From the IMG/VR virus record IMGVR_UViG_3300035670_000711, positions 1 through 35,923 of that record: a stretch of DNA of 35,923 nucleotides. One strand, 5' to 3'. This document shows, piece after piece, positions 31,449 to 35,923 of this stretch (its first letter is position 1; every line of letters starts with the position of its first letter). The DNA comes from a virus. Under the pieces are notes generated by a model that was given only the letters and a program-made list of their open reading frames with translations, did no database searches and was not told the origin of the DNA. Both the position numbers and the translations under genes were made by a program.

Positions 31449-32108
31449 TCAAAACAATGATTTTTGTGTCGGTTTTTGCATCAAATCCGGATGATCATCA
31501 TCAACAGCATATTGCAGCAATTGCTTCGCATTCATCGTGTTGAATTCTTGCCCCTGATACCAATCCAACCACCGTTCCTCTGGTCCTTGATACGGCAGAC
31601 CCAACATCAAAAAGAGCATCGTCTCATCCCGGATTGCAACCTTTTTCCCGTAATGCTCTTTACCGCTCATATAGCTCGTGATCCGCCCGTATAGTTCGTG
31701 GAATCGCAGCGCAGACTTGCGCCATTTCAACTGACTCATCACATAGTTATTTGCATCGCTATGACCGGTTCGCAGCCACAGCATATATCCCCAATTGATC
31801 GGAGTGGCGAGTGACAATTGCACGCGCATGTCCAGATACACCATGCCCCGGTACAGATCGCCCCATCGCGGCAGATTCCCATACAGCGCCTTGCTCACGA
31901 TATTGCGCCGCACCCAACCATCCGTAAGGCTATGCATCTCTTCAAAACTCTTCGGGATCGCGACAATCTCAATACCATCGACCACCAAAGCGCCTCGCCG
32001 CAGGCTTCCCGCGATCTCGATCTGAGTGCAATGATCCACCAGCAAATCAATCATATTCCGCGCAATTGCTAGAGCTTTCTTTCGATTGCTATAATCAACG
32101 CTGCTCAT
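31449..32108 (-). CDS. PolX-like nucleotidyltransferase with altered active site
   Basis: The 219-residue protein starts at ATG 32108, overlapping the parB stop. The fold signature of the polymerase X palm is clear: IEIAGSLRRGAL at 31-41, a later YLDMRVQL (D93), GYMLWLRTGHSDANNYV, and the typical small C-terminal helix region. In active enzymes the helix-turn GSxRRG is followed by a (G)DhDh pair; here the aligned residues read D44-G-I-E47, so one metal-binding Asp is Gly and the other Glu. The third Asp (D93) remains. It may be a non-catalytic or altered-specificity member. It lies between parB and the initiator, so a role in replication or repair is likely. Confidence 0.75.
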   Translation of the reverse strand: MSSVDYSNRKKALAIARNMIDLLVDHCTQIEIAGSLRRGALVVDGIEIVAIPKSFEEMHSLTDGWVRRNIVSKALYGNLPRWGDLYRGMVYLDMRVQLSLATPINWGYMLWLRTGHSDANNYVMSQLKWRKSALRFHELYGRITSYMSGKEHYGKKVAIRDETMLFLMLGLPYQGPEERWLDWYQGQEFNTMNAKQLLQYAVDDDHPDLMQKPTQKSLF

Positions 32109-33888
32109 CACGTACCGCCTGGTCGATTTCTGCCCATCTTTTCAGGCATCCTTCAATCTCGTGAAGCATCGCCTCAAATAGATTCGCTACGCTCTCATAT
32201 TTCTCTTGCAGCCCCGCCTCAACAGCCTCGCGTGACTGACCCTGCGCTACACGTTGAATCTGATCAATGGACATCTGTCCAATGACAGACATCCACATCA
32301 CAGCACGCTCATGATCCATCAGCAGCCCCATTTGCCGGATCTGCTGCAACATCGTCTGCATACGTTTGTCCTCAATCAATTTCCCATCTGCCACCGAAGA
32401 AGGAGTAGCAGATGCCGATGGGAATGCTGGCTGCCCTTGCACCAGCGTCAATCGCTCCGGCGCAAACGACCATTTCTTTCCGAATCCATCTACCACATGC
32501 ACCCGATTCTCCAGATATCCGCACACTTCCCCGATCCAGCGCTTGCTGATCCCATCGAACGTTTCCACCTTTGCCTTCATAGGAAAACGCTCCTTCAAAT
32601 CATCGTTGCTTACCTTCGCCGGAAATGGATTGATCTGCGGACGAACATACACAGGTTCATCATTCTCATTCCCCAAAGGGTCTAGGGGTGAGCTTGCTTT
32701 CCCATAATTCGCCCGCGCCGCGCTCGGAATCGCCCCTTCTTTGTTCCCCTCTCCACGCAGTGGGGAGGGGCTAGGGGAGGGGATGCTTTCATCAAGATGC
32801 GTTCCAATTGGAACGGTTCTTGCGTCATTTTCTGGTGCAGATGCGTAACGGTCGTTACGCATCTTTGATGCGAAATGTCCACTCACAGCCTCACGCAACG
32901 CACTTTCAACATCCCCATCTGCGTTCAAAATCTGCCGAATTTCATGCACATCCAACTTGCGAATATCCCGCATAAAATTCTCAGACCAATCGTATTGATC
33001 TCCCAGATCCCACAACCGGTTATCGATCTCGTGATCACCGGTCATCCGGAGCAGCGCACGGTACTGGCGCATCTGAGTAGTACTTATTGTCAAAGTCCGC
33101 TCAAATTCTGGTGCCATCCCATAGGGAATGGGATGCAGATTGCCATCCGCCACCTGCGCAAACCACCCGCGATTACATCCCCCCGGCACCACTAGCGCCC
33201 CCCACGGGTCATAAGGCGGATCTTGCACGTCCTTCCGTGCTAGAATCAGCAGCTTCGCGAACTGCCGCGCCTTGCTGATCGCGTTCAGCTCTGCCTGGTG
33301 GAAATTCTCCGCCGCCTGAATCTTCGCCAGCTCCCATTCAGAGACCTTCGCCACCTGCGCCGGAATCTTCAGCCACTTCGCATCATCAAGCACCAGCATC
33401 AGCAGATGAAATGCCGTCCATCGCCGCTCACCGTAGATGATCCGGTAATCGTGCGCGTTCGTCTGAATCACGCCAATCGGTTGCTTCAGCCCCACATCGC
33501 GGATCTGTGCCGCCAGATTGACCACCCGCAAGAACTTCTGAAGATCCGCATCCTGCACCTCGTACAGATCGCGTGTAGTCTTCTTTTCCTTGCCCCGTAG
33601 CATCGCTTCCACCGGCAGCGTGTACTTCTGCTCCAGCGAACGGATCCAGCGCGGCAGCAGATCCCCCAGTGCATCCGGATTCCCGTCCCAATCGCCCCGG
33701 ATCTCTCGCGGGATGATATTGCGTGGCTGCGTCACATCCGCCCAGATCTGCATAATCGGCAGCTTGCCACTCTCGACCTTTCCGGCATCCAGCGCCGCGA
33801 AGATGCTGTCATCGTACGTCCCGAACGGCTGTTCACCCTGCTCGCTGCGATACTCCGCCGCAGCTTCGTCAAATCGTTTCTTAGTCAT
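32095..33888 (-). CDS. parB: ParB-like partition protein, large
   Basis: The 597-residue protein overlaps the parA stop by 8 bases. Residues 110-215 contain the ParB N-terminal domain: LAAQIRDVGLKQPIGVIQ, GERRWTAF (153-160, the CTP-binding arginine patch) and AENFHQAELNAISKARQF (193-210), the usual 'ENxxR..L...E.A' helix. A long helical middle that should hold the DNA-binding part follows, then a repeat-derived linker (about 368-412) and a C-terminal helical dimerisation-like domain ending at 597. It is larger than plasmid ParBs, with about 100 extra N-terminal residues. A 26-bp palindrome within the gene (32839-32864) could be its own binding site. Confidence 0.85.
   Translation of the reverse strand: MTKKRFDEAAAEYRSEQGEQPFGTYDDSIFAALDAGKVESGKLPIMQIWADVTQPRNIIPREIRGDWDGNPDALGDLLPRWIRSLEQKYTLPVEAMLRGKEKKTTRDLYEVQDADLQKFLRVVNLAAQIRDVGLKQPIGVIQTNAHDYRIIYGERRWTAFHLLMLVLDDAKWLKIPAQVAKVSEWELAKIQAAENFHQAELNAISKARQFAKLLILARKDVQDPPYDPWGALVVPGGCNRGWFAQVADGNLHPIPYGMAPEFERTLTISTTQMRQYRALLRMTGDHEIDNRLWDLGDQYDWSENFMRDIRKLDVHEIRQILNADGDVESALREAVSGHFASKMRNDRYASAPENDARTVPIGTHLDESIPSPSPSPLRGEGNKEGAIPSAARANYGKASSPLDPLGNENDEPVYVRPQINPFPAKVSNDDLKERFPMKAKVETFDGISKRWIGEVCGYLENRVHVVDGFGKKWSFAPERLTLVQGQPAFPSASATPSSVADGKLIEDKRMQTMLQQIRQMGLLMDHERAVMWMSVIGQMSIDQIQRVAQGQSREAVEAGLQEKYESVANLFEAMLHEIEGCLKRWAEIDQAVRDEQR
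32671..32782. repeat. Two host-like type-A repeats inside parB
   Basis: CCCCAAAGGGTCTAGGGG (from 32671) and CCCCTCTCC...GGGGAGGGG (32745-32782) are both in frame and encode the linker SPLDPLGNEN and PSPSPSPLRGEGN of ParB. Confidence 0.75.
32839..32864. promoter_or_regulatory. 26-bp palindrome, candidate parS
   Basis: Perfect 12-bp arms AGATGCGTAACG and CGTTACGCATCT surround a 2-base centre. It sits inside parB, encoding residues 342-350, between the DNA-binding part and the linker. No canonical parS (TGTTTCACGTGAAACA-type) is seen elsewhere. Confidence 0.55.
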
Positions 33889-34678
33889 GAATCACCCCTA
33901 ACACTCGATCAACCAGCCCCCACAGATACCCGTTCGTCTCCAAATCGGGTGCCGCGTACATCACCGATTCCTGCAACAACTGCGCTTCACTGACAGCGAT
34001 CCGCTTCGGCACCGGCTCCCAGATCTGATCCCCGTACGCATCGATCAGCGTCTTCAAAACGTGCTGGTGCAGCTTCGTCCGCGGATCGTACTTATTCGGC
34101 ACAATCCCCATCAGCCGCGCCTTATCGCGCCCATTCCGCAGCGATTGCTCCCGTACACCCTCGATATGCTCCAGCGCCGATTTCAGCCCACCATACGCGC
34201 TCAGCGGTTCCGGATCCGTCGGCACCAGAAACCAGTCCGTCACCAGCGCGATCGCATCATGCAGCGTGCTCGCGCTCGGTTGCGTGTCGATGATGCACAC
34301 GTCGAACACCCCGTCGATCTCAGCCATCCGCAGCGCCAGGCTGCTCACAATCCCCTGTAAGCGCGTACTGGTCGGGATTCCCCACGTCTCGCTGTTCCCG
34401 GCGACAATGTATAGGCTCTCCGGGTGCCGCTCTGCCGGTGGCTTGCTGATCAGATTCTTCGTCGGCATGTAATCGTCCGAATCCTTATCATTCCGCTTCA
34501 CCCAGTTGTAGAAGCTGGAGCGCATCGGGATTTTCATGTTCTTCGTCAAATCACCCTGCCCATCGGCATCGATCAGCAGCACGCGCTTCCCGCGCATTGC
34601 CATCCCTGCACCGAGGATCCCGGCGAGCGTGGTTTTCCCCACGCCCCCCTTTTCGTTGTAAATACAGATCGTTTTCAT
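33881..34678 (-). CDS. parA: ParA-type partition ATPase
   Basis: The 265-residue protein starts at ATG 34678 with GGAGAG upstream; the frame continues to 34837 but the extra part is a shadow of the upstream gene. It has the deviant Walker A motif KGGVGKTT at 10-17, A' motif LLIDADGQGD (34-43) and Walker B CIIDTQPS. Without an N-terminal helix-turn-helix it is a Soj/type Ib-like ParA. It would move DNA by ATP-dependent binding to the nucleoid, driven by ParB. Immediate coupling to parB (8-base overlap) makes a complete partition pair. Confidence 0.93.
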   Translation of the reverse strand: MKTICIYNEKGGVGKTTLAGILGAGMAMRGKRVLLIDADGQGDLTKNMKIPMRSSFYNWVKRNDKDSDDYMPTKNLISKPPAERHPESLYIVAGNSETWGIPTSTRLQGIVSSLALRMAEIDGVFDVCIIDTQPSASTLHDAIALVTDWFLVPTDPEPLSAYGGLKSALEHIEGVREQSLRNGRDKARLMGIVPNKYDPRTKLHQHVLKTLIDAYGDQIWEPVPKRIAVSEAQLLQESVMYAAPDLETNGYLWGLVDRVLGVIHD

Positions 34679-34986
34679 TTGGCTACTCTCCGTTGTGATA
34701 AGGCGCTTTCTGCACGCCTCAACCCTTCGCTTGTTCTGGAATCGATGACGGCTTGATCCGCAGTCCGATACGCCACCAGCCCCCGCCCCGTCATCCGCAC
34801 ATAGCTGATCGCCCCTTCCCGCTTGATCTCGATCCACTCGCGCTTGACGAGCGATGCCACCATTGCGCGATTAGCCCCATCCGGCACCGCCACAAATTCA
34901 TTCTTGTGATCGTACAGAAGCCCCAGCAATTGCATGGCATGCCACGAAATCGGCTCTTTATTCTTCCGTGGTCGCCCGCGCCTCAT
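34675..34986 (-). CDS. Small winged-helix protein upstream of parA
   Basis: The 103-residue protein starts at ATG 34986 (ATGA overlap) and is itself coupled to parA by ATGA. It begins MRRGRPRKNKEP, an AT-hook-like basic stretch, then a winged helix (WHAMQLLGLLYDHKN, GANRAMVASLVKREWIEI, wing GAISYVRMTGRG). It could be the partition regulator or centromere-binding accessory often encoded with ParA, or an early transcription factor. No exact family is assigned. Confidence 0.72.
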   Translation of the reverse strand: MRRGRPRKNKEPISWHAMQLLGLLYDHKNEFVAVPDGANRAMVASLVKREWIEIKREGAISYVRMTGRGLVAYRTADQAVIDSRTSEGLRRAESALSQRRVAK

Positions 34987-35420
34987 GAAGCATCCTCCCC
35001 GCGCTCATACGTCACAATGTCGCGTACCTCGCGGAATGCCTCCCGCAGTTGATTGATGAAAAACGGTGGCACATCCGCAGGCAGATCCCCCTCGATCCAT
35101 TTCAGCACCACATCGATCATTGCCGGATCCATATCCAGCCCGCGCCCGATCACGCCCGCCAGATAATCGCGTCCCTTCTGCATCCCGTCTGCCTTCCAGC
35201 GCGATACCTCCCGTTCCGCAATCGCCCGATTTGCCTGCGCAACACATTCACGCTCCAGCGCTACAATGATCGCTTCCTGTAAGCTCTGGATCACACCAGC
35301 GAGCATCTGTACATCACGCAATACCGCCTGTGCTTCCGGCGTATCCATTTGCAGCAGCGTTCTCTGGGCATCCTGAATGATCTGTCTCGGATTCGCGTCC
35401 CTCACCTTTTTCCCGCTCAT
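34983..35420 (-). CDS. Hypothetical helical early protein, 145 residues
   Basis: It starts at ATG 35420, overlapping the junction-spanning gene by ATGA. It is almost wholly helical: PRQIIQDAQRTLLQMDTPEAQ, VQMLAGVIQSLQEAIIVALE, a Lys/Arg-poor long helix, then MIDVVLKWIEGDLPADVPPF. No catalytic or metal-binding motif is visible. Operon position between the junction gene and the winged-helix/ParA pair is all that indicates its role. Confidence 0.8.
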   Translation of the reverse strand: MSGKKVRDANPRQIIQDAQRTLLQMDTPEAQAVLRDVQMLAGVIQSLQEAIIVALERECVAQANRAIAEREVSRWKADGMQKGRDYLAGVIGRGLDMDPAMIDVVLKWIEGDLPADVPPFFINQLREAFREVRDIVTYERGEDAS

Positions 35421-35923
35421 GATGCCTTCCCTTCTTCTTTCGCCGCCCGCATCGCAGCAATCCGCGCCTCATGCGCTTTCCGGATCTCTTCGTCCTTCCG
35501 TTGCCGTTCCGCGTGCAGCTCGCGTTCAATCTCGATGATCTGCCGCCACAAATCCGCCTGCCGCGGATCCCACTCATCTTCCCCGCGCATCTTCTCGATC
35601 AGAAATCGCTTGATGCTGTAGTGGATCGGCGCCAGATTGTGATCCTGGCAAAAAAGATCCAGCGCATCATCAACCGTTTCATCCACATTCTGAAAGGCAT
35701 AATCGAGAGCATCATCTTCAATCCATTCCCGCGTAGCCTCTTCTGCATCCTCGCGGATCGCTGCCGCATAATCCGCGAGCAATTCATGAGTCTCATTCCC
35801 CAGGCTGATCGCCGTCTGTAGCTCTTCCAGATCTGCCTGTGCTTCGTCGCGCTCATCCATCGTCGCTTCGAGCAGCTCACGTGCCGCCGCCGCCAGATTG
35901 ATCGCAACACCCTGCTGCATACT
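35417..35923 (-). CDS. Hypothetical early protein, C-terminal part (gene crosses the circular join)
   Basis: Continuation of the gene that starts at 322. Residues 67-233 are encoded here, entering from the right edge with MQQGVAINLAAAARELLEA. The protein is rich in Glu/Asp and Ala (DERDEAQADLEELQTAI, AIREDAEEATREWIEDDALD) and ends in a charged helix (RQRKDEEIRKAHEARIAAM). It is probably an elongated helical protein. ATGA overlap with the next gene at 35417-35420. Any annotation that treats the contig as linear would truncate it. Confidence 0.9.
   Translation of the reverse strand, partial: SMQQGVAINLAAAARELLEATMDERDEAQADLEELQTAISLGNETHELLADYAAAIREDAEEATREWIEDDALDYAFQNVDETVDDALDLFCQDHNLAPIHYSIKRFLIEKMRGEDEWDPRQADLWRQIIEIERELHAERQRKDEEIRKAHEARIAAMRAAKEEGKAS
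35797..35923. repeat. Terminal direct repeat, right copy (circular overlap)
   Basis: Identical to bases 1-127. One copy should be removed to give the 35,796-bp circle. Confidence 0.95.

Noticed and set aside
34679-34837. A 53-residue N-terminal extension of ParA
   Set aside because: It overlaps the winged-helix gene and ParA begins normally at MKTICIYNEKGGVGKT with GGAGAG upstream.

Overview
The window is a complete temperate siphovirus genome of about 35.8 kb, probably from a Chloroflexota host. The first and last 127 bases are identical (1-127 = 35797-35923). A 233-codon reading frame runs without a break through that join, so the molecule is circular or circularly permuted and its unique length is 35,796 bp. 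The host is an inference. It rests on a membrane-anchored protein with a Thr/Pro-rich 'TPT/TNT' linker followed by SH3b and Excalibur domains, and on small GC-rich palindromic repeats of a kind I associate with Chloroflexota chromosomes. No tRNA gene, rRNA gene or CRISPR array is present.

Layout. Nearly everything reads leftward (minus strand). Going leftward from 2640 and across the join at 1/35923, an early/replication operon encodes a zinc-finger protein, several hypotheticals, a small winged-helix protein, ParA, ParB, a PolX-like nucleotidyltransferase, a replication initiator with a C-terminal DnaA-N-like domain, a DnaQ-like exonuclease, a small OB-like protein and a zinc ribbon. A strong terminator at 28606-28629 ends this operon. 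The late operon follows: a triple winged-helix protein, TerS, TerL, portal, MuF-like protein, a GT-A glycosyltransferase, protease-scaffold, decoration protein, major capsid protein, a GT-B glycosyltransferase, four connector/tail-completion proteins, tail tube, tail chaperone with an out-of-frame extension, a 783-residue tape measure, distal tail, hub/fibre, a domain-duplicated adhesin and small membrane proteins that may serve lysis. The set is typical of a siphovirus with an HK97-fold capsid.

The integration/lysogeny module occupies 2739-5487. It holds two rightward tyrosine recombinases, a leftward XRE repressor with a near-consensus promoter, and the 3' half of a tRNA (proline-like) immediately after the first recombinase, which is the likely attP. 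A rightward moron (21661-22107), with its own promoter and a bidirectional terminator, is inserted in the late operon.

The combination of ParA, ParB, an initiator gene containing iteron-like repeats next to an AT-rich stretch, a 26-bp palindrome inside parB (candidate parS), and an integrase next to a tRNA end suggests a phage that can both integrate and persist as a partitioned plasmid. Other unusual features are in-frame palindromic repeats inside three early proteins, two glycosyltransferases among the virion genes, a PolX-like protein whose catalytic Asp pair looks altered, and the absence of a recognisable endolysin.
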